DNA from: Leguminivora glycinivorella | Taxonomy: Eukaryota > Arthropoda > Insecta > Lepidoptera > Tortricidae | Assembly: GCF_023078275.1 (NCBI RefSeq) | Contig: NC_062978.1 | Location: 20,979,883 to 21,043,882 of the forward strand | Reading direction: 5' to 3' | Length of the DNA stretch: 64,000 nt | The notes under the pieces: model-generated | The model's database searches: none | What the model was told of the DNA's origin: nothing | What the model saw: the letters and a program-made list of their open reading frames with translations, nothing else | Made by a program: the position numbers and the translations under genes | Part shown: positions 10,460 through 18,732 of the stretch, in pieces | Layout of the letters: the number at the start of each line of letters is the position of its first letter | Position numbering within the stretch: the first letter of the stretch is position 1

Positions 10460-10790
10460 TTACCAAAGAGGATCGAGTATTATAGAGAGTTACTGTCGAA
10501 GTAAAATGTGTATTCACAGTGCATAGACTGCCATCTCTTGACACAGGCTTAAAACTTTTGAACCTCAGTTTTGACAATTTGGCCCATATTCTTAGCTTGA
10601 TATCAGGGAAACTAGAGATACTTGATATGTGTTCAAATGTCAAATATTAATATTAGCGCCATCTAGCTGAGCATGCCCCAAAGGTGTAATGCCATCTAGG
10701 CTACCGTACCTTTCTCTGTATGGTACTGAGGTACGTTTTTTCTTAGACTTTATCTGTCTATACGAAGTTATATTTATGTCTTTGATATTA
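10460..10790 (+). repeat. Repeat family R300, copy 1
   Basis: It matches 50480-50790 over its length, starting ATCGAGTATTATAGA-AGTTACTGTC and including TAGCGCCATCTAG and GAGGTACGTTTTTT. It is non-coding, and the two copies differ by scattered changes plus one ~20 bp indel. Confidence 0.75.
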
Positions 10791-10840
10791 CTTAGTATGG
10801 CCCTTCGGCCATTTTTGTGCTGTAAGCTTTTTATTAAAAT

Positions 10841-11081
10841 ACTAACTTTCTTGAAATTCTCAAGGCTAATTTTTATATATGTGATAGAGAAGACTAAGGA
10901 TTTCATAATCATAATTTCCTAACCATTTACGCCAAGCTTCAGAAATTAGGATAAGTTACAGAGACTTTAAGCGTCTGGTAAAAGTTACGGCCGGCGAAAA
11001 TGGTCAGGAAATGATGATTATCAAATCCAGTCTTCTATCACATATATATAAATCAATTTTGGAAAAGTAAAGAAAGTTAGT
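10841..11081. mobile_element. Foldback MITE, ~80 bp arms
   Basis: ACTAACTTTC at 10841 is inverted as GAAAGTTAGT at the right end. The arms also share ATATATGTGATAGA and ATAATCAT in inverse order around a ~75 bp centre. Confidence 0.65.
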
Positions 11082-11104
11082 GTTTAAAAAAATCCCTTAT
11101 AGTA

Positions 11105-11666
11105 AAAAACCGGCCAAGAGCGTGTCGGGCCACGCTCAGTGTAGGGTTCCGTAGTTTTCAGTATTTTTCTCAAAAACTACTGAACCTATCAAGTTCAAAA
11201 CAATTTTCCTAGAAAGTCTTTATAAAGTTCTACTTTTGTGATTTTTTTCATATTTTTTAAACATATGGTTCAAAAGTTAGAGGGGGGGGACGCACTTTTT
11301 TTTTCTTTAGGAGCGATTATTTCCGAAAATATTAATATTATCAAAAAACGATCTTAGTAAACCCTTATTCATTTTTAAATACCTATCCAACAATATATCA
11401 CATGTTGGGGTTAGAATGAAAAAAATATCAGCCCCCACTTTACATGTAGGGGGGGTACCCTAATAAAACATTTTTTTCAATTTTTTATTTTTGCACTTTG
11501 TTGGCGTGATTGATATACATATTGGTACCAAATTTCAGCTTTCTAGTGCTAACGGTTACTGAGATTATCCGCGGACGGACGGACGGACGGACGGACGGAC
11601 GGACGGACGGACAGACAGACATGGCGAAACTATAAGGGTTCCTAGTTGACTACGGAACCCTAAAAA
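11105..11666 (+). mobile_element. TE family B (AAAACCGGCCAAGAGCG type), copy 1
   Basis: It starts AAAACCGGCCAAGAGCGTGT...AGGGTTCCGTAG and ends CTACGGAACCCTAAAAA, giving inverted ends around the GGTTCCGTAG motif. A near-identical copy is at 57871-58410 and a fragment at 23006-23055. A GGAC tetranucleotide array near the 3' end has ten units here and four in the other copy. Confidence 0.85.
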
Positions 11667-11799
11667 TGGCCGACGTGCCAAACTAGGTAATAATAATATG
11701 CAGACGTTATACGTCGCGTCGATACGAACTCTATAACATTAACCCAAAGTTTCATCCTTGAGAAAATGAGGAAGGTCTAGGGGCTCTGGGCTCTTAGTT

Positions 11800-12245
11800 C
11801 ATATATATCGAAACTAATTATATAATTAACCACTAATTAACCAATACTTCAGTTAAAATAATAAGTGTGCTAATTATTGTATAATGTTATGTTAAGTCTT
11901 TTTAGTATTTCGTCTTTCTTTATTTTGTTTTGTGTTGCAAAGCATGTAAGTTTGTGGTTGAATAAAGAATTTATCTCTATCTATCTATTATAAGAAGTGT
12001 TAACCTTTACGTGCTGCAAAACACTTACCGAAAATATTTTATGAAAGTTTTTCAATTTATAAAAACGAGTTAGTATTTAGCGTGTTGCTAATCACGTCTG
12101 TTTTTAGACTTTTAGTAGTAATAGGGGAGGCTGTGGATAGAAGAAATACGGGGCAAAATGGAATATCTGCTATGCCTCAGTTGTTCTCAACACGTGTATC
12201 ATACGTTTTATAGTTTCTATGGTACTTTTAAATTTCGACATAAGG
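11800..12245. other. Probable LINE 3' end plus unassigned sequence
   Basis: At 11880-11995 the text ends in AATAAAGAATTTATCTCTATCTATCTATT, the form of a retroposon 3' end with a tetranucleotide tail. The remainder was not assigned. Confidence 0.35.
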
Positions 12246-12345
12246 CGCTACGCTCGCGAGACGCTGAGAGGGGCACTTAGCGTCTCGCGAGCGTAGCGTC
12301 GGACCAACTGTATGGAAAAGTGGCCCGCTACGCTCGCGAGATGCT
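12246..12345. repeat. GC-rich perfect hairpin plus a third copy of the arm
   Basis: CGCTACGCTCGCGAGACGCT (12246-12265) is perfectly inverted at 12279-12298 across a 13-base loop. A third copy with one change occurs at 12326-12345. Each arm contains the self-palindrome CTCGCGAG. Confidence 0.85.
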
Positions 12346-12434
12346 GAGAAGGGGCCTATAGGCACAGTAGTACTTTGCGCACCATAAGGTAATTATTATG
12401 AACTCTCAAATACTTTTGAATACTACGCTAAAAA

Positions 12435-12772
12435 GCGCTGGTGGCCCAGCGGTAAAAGCGTGCGACTTTCAATCCGAAGGTCGCAGGTTCGTACCTCGGC
12501 TCGTACCAATGAACTTTTCGGAATCTTGACCTCGACCTCGGTCTCTTTAAAGCAAGAGTGAATAGGCTACTACTGAATCGGTGCGGTGAGCTCAATCTTA
12601 GATTCTGTCTTCACTTTCCACCAGGTGCGACTAGGGTCAATCCCCAATCAGTCCATAATAAAAAAAAAACTTATGTGCGAAATGTCATTTGATATTTTTG
12701 CCAGTCGCTTTTCGGTGAAGGAAAACATCGTAAGGAATCCTGCATACGTACATATGCGAAGGAATTCAAAAG
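12435..12772 (+). mobile_element. tRNA-derived SINE, 5' part, carrying a small insertion
   Basis: GCGCTGGTGGCCCAGCGGTA with a tRNA-like A box and GCAGGTTCGTACC as B box match the heads of SINEs at 46.2, 48.7 and 56.5 kb. A ~145 bp segment with an A-rich end (12524-12668) interrupts the body between CGGAA and CTTATGTGCG, which are adjacent in the other copies. The body continues to about 12772, and its 3' end appears to resume at 14789 beyond the gag-only retroelement. Confidence 0.75.
12524..12668 (+). mobile_element. Insertion with A-rich tail inside the SINE
   Basis: It is absent from the SINE copies at 46.3, 48.9 and 56.6 kb. It ends in a run of A, so it is probably a truncated retroposon. 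The target duplication cannot be resolved because of the A run. Confidence 0.6.
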
Positions 12773-12971
12773 TATACCTACATATCGCGAAAGTAATCGC
12801 GATCGCTGTCGCGGGCGGTCGTGTCATTTAATATTCTGAACTTATTTAATTAATAACAAAAATTGAGTAAACTGTGTCAAGTCTAAATCAGCACTTTTCA
12901 ATACATAATTGTGAGTGTGGCACGTTTTAGCTATCTAAAAGTGAACCTAATGGGGACGAGTTTACGGAAAT

Positions 12972-14405
12972 ATGGGAGACGCATTTAACAGAAGTTCGCG
13001 CACTCTAAGGACTCCTCCTCCTGAAAAAGGACCTGCGAATATGGACCACACTTCAGCACAGCCCTCTCCAGCACAGTCAGCACAACCTTCGCCAGCACAG
13101 TCATCGCAGCCCGCACCGGTTGATGTGGTGTCCACCAGTGGAATCCAAAGTTGGTTATCCTCAATTGATCAATGTTTGAGTGAAATATGTAATATTTCGA
13201 CTGAAGGGAAACTGAACTCGGACCAGTAAATAAGGATTAACAAACTGAGCAGGAATATATCAAGTGGGGTGTCCCAGCTTGCAGTGCAGTACCAGGCGGT
13301 TAAGCATCAAGTGTTAGTCAACAGTGCCTATCTAAAAGCTGTATCTGAACAAAATAACATCGTAGAACAAATTAAAGAGCTCCAAAATAGCTTACAAGTT
13401 GCCCCCAAAATAGAACCGACTGTATCCTTCGCCGACAAAGTGAGAACAGGTAACAACTCATCTATAGTACCTACCAAGACCAACTCTATAGTAATTTACC
13501 CTAAGGAGAAGGACAAATCAAGTGAGGATACCAAAAAACTTGTACAGGACCTGATAAAACCAGAAGCTCTCAAGCTACATGTTCGTGGAATGAGAAAAAC
13601 GAAAAACGGAGGCGTTAGGGATCATCCACATATTACGTCACACCAAATTTCAGGTTTTTGGACCCCTCCCCCCTCCTATGTCACGCTTTTTGCTATGTTT
13701 CGCCTTTAACTGGGATTGTCACATTTAGTATGACCCCCCCCCCCCTTACACTGTGACGTAATATATGGATGACGCCTTATTATAAATACCGATCGCAAGG
13801 ACGACCTAGAAAAACTAAGAGCATCCCAGCAGCTTCAAAAATCAGGACTGAAATTAGAAGAAACTACCAAAAGAAGACCTAAAATCATCTTGTTGGGCGT
13901 GCCTTCAAATATAACAGAGAACGAAGTTTTCGACTGCATTTATGAACAAAATATTGTAGATCAACAGCCAAATATTTCTAAGGACACATTTATGAGCTCT
14001 ATAAACCTAAGTCATAAATCTGGCAAGAAGGACCAAGCCACATGCAATTATATATTAGAGTGCTCTGGCGACATAAGACGGATACTCATTCAGCAACAGC
14101 GCGTTTTTATCAATTGGACTTCCTGCCCAGCACGAGATTATACTATGTTAACGAGATGCTACAAATGTCAGCAATATTGTCATTCTGCTAAATACTGCAG
14201 AGAAGCCGAATCCACATGCAGCCACTGCGGACTATCGGGACACATCAACAAAGAATGCTCCAAGATACTAGAACTACCAAAATGCGCTACATGTATGCGA
14301 TTCAAAAAACCAGCTGACCACCAAACTGGAGATGATTCGTGCCCAGGAAAGAAAAGTGCCCTTATAAGGTATTTAAATACCATAGATTATGACGGCACCT
14401 GCTAA
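12972..14405 (+). pseudogene. Jockey-type ORF1 (gag) with zinc knuckles, interrupted
   Basis: All three open segments (12972-13229, 13269-13709, 13890-14405) lie in one frame. The first break is a lone TAA at 13227-13229; reading continues in frame after it. The second break is a 159 bp MITE plus 3 bp duplication, which keeps the frame but adds a stop. Removing the 162 bp leaves about 423 codons. The N-terminus is rich in Ser, Pro and Gln, with a repeated AQPSPAQS. Three cysteine motifs lie near the C-terminus (14157-14345): two perfect C-x2-C-x4-H-x4-C knuckles and a degenerate third (C-x2-C-x8-H-x6-C). This arrangement is typical of Jockey/I-type gag proteins, which bind element RNA. Confidence 0.85.
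13618..13776. mobile_element. PIF/Harbinger-like MITE in the gag ORF
   Basis: The terminal inverted repeats read GGGATCATCCACATATTACG on the left and GGCGTCATCCATATATTACG inverted on the right, both continuing into TCACA. TTA flanks both sides (13615-13617 and 13777-13779). A 3 bp TTA duplication and ends starting GG are the Harbinger/Tourist pattern. Poly-C and CCCCTCCCCCC stretches lie inside. The insertion splits a Val-Ile codon pair of the gag. Confidence 0.85.
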
Positions 14406-14784
14406 AACCCTACCCTGATATTTATACTATGTCTAAGGAGAAACGTTTTATTATCACTTATTTAAGTTAATGTAAAGCTACTTACTTACAACTTATAACC
14501 TTTATTGTTTTGCTCAATAAGCACCTAACTACATTATACTGACCTACTAACACGAAATGCCTAAGATACAAGTATTAAGTTACTTAGTTTAGGTATTGGC
14601 GTAAAATAATATTATGTTGACCTGCTTAGAATTTTTGCATACAAGACTTTTTTGTTATTTATGTCTTTCTAAACCATGTTTGTACCTATATTTATAGTTT
14701 TTAAGCATTATTTAAGAGAATTGTGATTGTTTTAATTTTAGATATTTTTCTATGAAATAAATTTTATCTTATCTTATCTTATCT

Positions 14785-14892
14785 TATATGTGAAGTCCCC
14801 AATCGGCATTGAGCTAGCGTGAGGCGACTATAGCCCGTGCCCTCTCATGCATAAGAGGAGGCCTGTGCCCAGCAGTGGGATGTGTATAGTCT
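14785..14892 (+). mobile_element. SINE 3' end (continuation of 12435-12772)
   Basis: TATGTGAAGTCCCCAATCGG...GGAGGCCTGTGCCCAGCAGT is the RTE-like 3' end used by lepidopteran SINEs of the type at 12435. Its position directly after the gag element's tail fits the split-SINE reading. Confidence 0.6.
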
Positions 14893-14907
14893 TAATTATT
14901 TAATTAT

Positions 14908-15173
14908 AATAGGGAACTTGACTGTAGTTAAAATAAAATATTTTATACCACGCCCGAAATAAAACATCAGATAAATATAAGAAAAACATGGACAGAAGTT
15001 ATTTTTAAATCCGATTTATATTTAATAAGTCAGGTGGAAATATATAAAGTAACTGAGTTGACCGTGACGTCACTCAATTCGATTTCATATAAATTCCATA
15101 TTAGCAAGTCGTTCAAATTCGTTTTGACGTTCTTGAAAAGAAGCTGATTTGACTAGGAGGCAAGTAGCCTATT
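14908..15173 (-). mobile_element. MITE family T2, uninterrupted copy
   Basis: This is the reverse complement of 448-513 joined to 4542-4742, including CGAATTTGAACGACTTGCTA across the CR1 insertion point. The ends are AATAGGG and GCCTATT. It is the empty-site reference for the CR1 insertion. Confidence 0.85.
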
Positions 15174-15479
15174 ATAGTGTTGGTAATTACCTATAAGTAA
15201 GATTTTTACTTAGGGCACTCATTTGTCCCGCTATCCCCTAATTGTTTAACTTAAGCATCCAAAAGATAAATGTGCTCATAGAAAAGCAGCCGGTTATTGA
15301 GGTTAAAAAGAAACGAAAACGGTTAGTTTCGTTCGAGTGAAAGTGGTTGTATTTTAGTTTCTGCGTGGTTTCTGCGTCTGTGACGTTCTTATATAAGTAC
15401 AATATTATGAAAAGCGAACTCAAGGTTATTCTCGTACTAATTTAAATAAACGGGGTATAACAAGAACAATGGGGATCTG
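15174..15479. other. Unassigned
   Basis: No gene or repeat recognised. Confidence 0.4.
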
Positions 15480-15821
15480 TTTAAGACGATACGGTAGGGG
15501 TCAATTCTCCATACAAACGCTCTCGACTGTTTACTCCCTGGTTTTTGAAGATAGAGCTAAACGGTCCGACATAGATTATTTCATTGTTATTTAGATTCTC
15601 AAATTTCGTTCCGATTGATTAAATTTTGAAGGAGGTGGTGAGGCGAGAGCGGAACCTCGATTTTAAAGATTTTTTTGAAATATCTTTTGACTGAGTTGTT
15701 CTTGGACAATTTTTTTTTTCGATAAATCTAGTTAATAACAATTGTATATTTAACTAAAATTCCCAAGTTGAAAGGGGGGCTCCTTTCCATTTTAGCATTT
15801 TCGCTACCGTATCCTCTTAAA
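15480..15821 (+). mobile_element. MITE family C, copy 1 (intact)
   Basis: It starts TTTAAGACGATACGGTAGGG and ends CGCTACCGTATCCTCTTAAA, which gives terminal inverted repeats of about 17 bp with mismatches. It shares CTCCATACAAACGCTCTCGA and AAAGGGGGGCTCCTTTCCAT with copies at 33.6-37.5 kb. Non-coding. Confidence 0.8.
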
Positions 15822-16317
15822 GCTTTAAAGGTCAGAATATTTTGTCGTACCTATGTATTTCTAATAATATAATAATAACAAAAGGGTGCAACTACTACCA
15901 TCAACTTAACTGTTTGACAGCGGCTGCCAGGTATTAGGGACCAAAAAAAGGTAAGCAACTGAGGTGCTGCATATTGTGTATAGAGCACACTTTCTACTGG
16001 AGTTTGTTTCATTTGGTAAACATGTCGATGAAATTAGTAAAAAATATTTATTTTTCAAAGATTTAAAAAAAATAATCTTGCCAATTTTTATTGAGGTTGC
16101 CATAGTAAGACATGTTCAGAAACTTATTTTATTTAATAAAATATTATTTTCACCTGGTTTTTAACACGTTGGTGAAGATCGAGCTTAGTACGGATCTTAG
16201 AGTATAACATCATTCAATAAAGGAGACGTCTAAAATCATCTAAAGTCTAGGCAACCATATGGACTCTTACAAGTTTTTACTAAGCCTAATTTCAATTGTG
16301 AATCAAATAAGTTCATA
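15822..16317. other. Unassigned AT-rich sequence
   Basis: The overlapping open frames here (15906-16164, both strands) have no recognisable protein features. Confidence 0.4.
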
Positions 16318-16620
16318 TTCATATTCATTCATTTATTTGCATAAAAACACATCGAAATGCATGCAAATACAATATTTACACTACAGCTAAAAATATGACA
16401 AAACAAATTTTACAAGATAAAAAATCAGAATGAAATGCATAAAATAAAATAAAAAATCTTAGTAATCATTTAATAAAGGTACGATAAAATGAAAACAAAA
16501 AAATAGTAAAATAAGTATTATAAAAGTGAGAAAAAGAGGACATTCAAAGCTAGTGGTGATAAATTATATAATATCTATTTTCAAATCGACACAGGTTATA
16601 AATTCCCTCGTTGCACGTGT
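16318..16620 (-). mobile_element. Probable LINE 3' UTR remnant, minus strand
   Basis: Read on the minus strand, an A-rich sequence ends in GCAAATAAATGAATGAATATG with a short repeated tail, the shape of a LINE 3' end. No coding part remains. Confidence 0.35.
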
Positions 16621-16803
16621 ATCGTATATTGCCGTATCTTAGACTATCTCACACGCAAATTGAATAAGTGCAAAAAAATACTTATAAAATTACCTGCATT
16701 AAAGGCCACATTATCATCAATATCAAAATCACAAAACATTAATATCTGTCTGATAAGTGCTTGAAATTTGTATTTTATAATAATATCTTGATTTGTATAG
16801 ACT

Positions 16804-17028
16804 GGGGGCCGATTTTTGGATCTCGGCCATTCGATTTCGTGAAATTCGTTCAATGATATCTCTACTACTAGCGATTTAAATTCTGCTAATAGGATCAAAA
16901 ACGAGTGGTCTTTACCACTGGATTTAACATTTCTAGCCGTCCTTTTTAAAAAATAGCATTACTTACGTCGTTTTCCACAGACTTTTGTACGGCGAATTCG
17001 TGCGTTCGAGAGTCAAAAATTGGTCCCC
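16804..17028. mobile_element. MITE, GGGGGCCGATTTTTG ends
   Basis: GGGGGCCGATTTTTGGATCTC at the left pairs with the inverted GAGAGTCAAAAATTGGTCCC at the right. A second, shorter member of the same family follows directly. Confidence 0.6.
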
Positions 17029-17029
17029 T

Positions 17030-17146
17030 GGGTGCCGATTTTTGAATCTCACTGTCACTAAAATACCGGTTGAAAACGGTGACTTGTCTATTATTTTCAG
17101 TGACAATTTTCTGAATTCGAACGCGTGAGACTCAAAAATCGGCCCG
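17030..17146. mobile_element. MITE of the same family, 117 bp
   Basis: GGGTGCCGATTTTTGAATCTC and the inverted end GAGACTCAAAAATCGGCCCG, plus an inner TGTCACTAAAA / TTTTCAGTGACA pair, make most of it palindromic. Confidence 0.7.
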
Positions 17147-17580
17147 CTGAAGCGGAACTTACTGCAGTGAAAGTTGAAACAAACAAACAAATCTCTTTAA
17201 TGAGTGACGTCACATAACTTCTGAACCAATGCAATGGCGTTGCTTTTCGCTCATTAACTTATTATTTTAAGCAATTAAAAGATAATTCAATAACGGAAAT
17301 TGTAATAAATAAGTACCCATAACGGCAACAATCGTCCGAATAAAATATGGTTTAACTTTAAACTTCACGCATGATGGTCATTGTGTCTACGGCGCTGTGG
17401 AACGGCGCTTAAGCATAATGAAAAACATGTATTTTATCGTAACCGACTATACAGGCTGTAATGCTCCGGTCTGCATACTCGACGTTGAAAAAAATGTTTT
17501 TCAGTACAGATGGTGTTTTTTTTACGCACTAGTGCGAGAAGTGGTTCATTATATGCCAGGTCGAAACTTCGGAGGCTCAT
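17147..17580. other. Unassigned; flanking host repeat of T1 copy 4
   Basis: Repeat-like text with TTTTTTTTACGCACTAGTGCG. No gene supported. Confidence 0.35.
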
Positions 17581-17740
17581 CAGGCCCCGTAGCCGAATGG
17601 CATTTCTCCGACGCCAAACGAAAGCGATACGCCGCTGGCTCTGTCGCGCCAATACGCAAGCGCGATAGAGATAGATATCTACTAGCGCTTCGTTTCGTGA
17701 GCGTTTCGTGAGCGATTGTGCCATTCGGCTAGCCACCCTG
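17581..17740 (+). mobile_element. MITE family T1, copy 4 (one of three identical copies)
   Basis: This is a 160 bp copy starting CAGGCCCCGTAGCCGAATGG and ending CATTCGGCTAGCCACCCTG. By eye it is identical to 52971-53130 (inverted) and 56057-56216 except for one base near the left end. Confidence 0.9.
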
Positions 17741-18134
17741 TACTGAAAAACGTCGTACGATACACGTTCGAAAAGGAAATTCGTAATTCTCGTGTCGATT
17801 AAAAACACTCCCTTCGGTCGTGTTTTAATTTATCGCCACTCGTTTCGAACTTCCTTTTTTACGCACTTGTATCGTAATGTACTATTTTGTAACGTTTTGT
17901 ACTAAAGTAACTTATGTTACACTAGCTTAGATTTATAACTTTGTGCATAACTTTTACACATAAGTGTTACCTATTAGTGGAAACTTCATTGGCTTATGAT
18001 CCACCTAAATATACGATTTACATATGTATCATCATGCTGTTTGTTTTCCTTAATAAAGAAAAAGAAAAATAAATAACCGGCAATATTTCATTGTCATAAT
18101 GGGTTGGCTAAGTAAAAAAATAAACAACCGATTT
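17741..18134. other. Unassigned repeat flank
   Basis: The GTACGATACACGTTCGAA... and ...CGCACTTGTATCGTAATGTAC phrases are partly inverted to each other, which suggests a degenerate foldback. No gene. Confidence 0.35.
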
Positions 18135-18360
18135 AGTCTCACACTTTTATTCAATAGCCCAGTTATTCCTTACTCCTTATATCCTGGCGGGTGCTGCTTC
18201 TGCGTGCGTTCCTTGACACGGGCAAGGGGTGCATCCGCTCGATGTACCACTTACATTTTATTAATGTTTCAAAAGGGCCTCTACATAGTCTAAATTACTG
18301 GCTTCGGCTCCGCGCACGCTTCCCAAAGGTCCGGAATACCCTCTGGTTTCTGGAATGGGA
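18135..18360 (-). repeat. Repeat family R4, fragment
   Basis: TTACTCCTTATATCCTGGCG...GCTTCCCAAAGGTCCGGAAT is the inverse of 58447-58630; a weaker copy is at 52400-52580. Identity of the parent element not recognised. Confidence 0.6.
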
Positions 18361-18732
18361 TATAAATAATGTACAATACTTAAAAATATCATGTCGTTCA
18401 ATTTTACCTAGACTTTACACCTCTAAAAATCTATAACGAATGTGCAATAGGCTAGTTTCCTATATGAATTAAAACTATGGAAACGGATTAAATCGCGTAG
18501 TTAATATTTCTTGTATGAACAATGTTCATTGAACATACACAGACAGACAGACAGACAAACATGTCAAGAGTCAAACTTATTATTATTATAACACTCCGTC
18601 GTTATTGCATCGGGGGTTAAAAACAAGAAACTTCCTTCAAAACTATAATAAAGCACAACTATCTATGAAAATTGGTCAAGTGCGAGTCGGATTTCGACAT
18701 TTCCAAACAAAAAAGTCATGAGCGCCTGTTAC

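Larger units (their letters stand above)
10368..11799. mobile_element. 1.4 kb element with ~95 bp terminal inverted repeats, filled with other repeats
   Basis: ACTAAGAGCCCAGAG at the left is inverted at the right end (CTGGGCTCTTAGT, ending 11799). The similarity includes CCTTCCTCATTTT and AAGGATGAAACTTTGGG. Three other repeats lie inside (10460-10790, 10841-11081 and 11105-11666), so the original element was short and has been enlarged by insertions. Confidence 0.7.
12777..14784 (+). mobile_element. Gag-only non-LTR retroelement inserted in the SINE
   Basis: The flanking SINE stops at AAAAGTATA and resumes at TATATGTGAAGTCC, with TATA (12773-12776 and 14785-14788) as a likely target duplication. 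The element has a ~195 bp leader, one gag-like ORF with zinc knuckles, a ~360 bp 3' UTR, AATAAA and a TTATC pentamer tail (14765-14784). No endonuclease or reverse transcriptase region lies between the gag stop (14405) and the tail. It must have depended on another element's ORF2. Confidence 0.7.

Noticed and set aside
12435..12510. Possible functional tRNA gene
   Set aside because: It is the head of a SINE family with at least three more copies in the window.
13720..13746. Poly-C stretch as a G-quadruplex regulatory site
   Set aside because: It lies within a small MITE and there is no transcript context.
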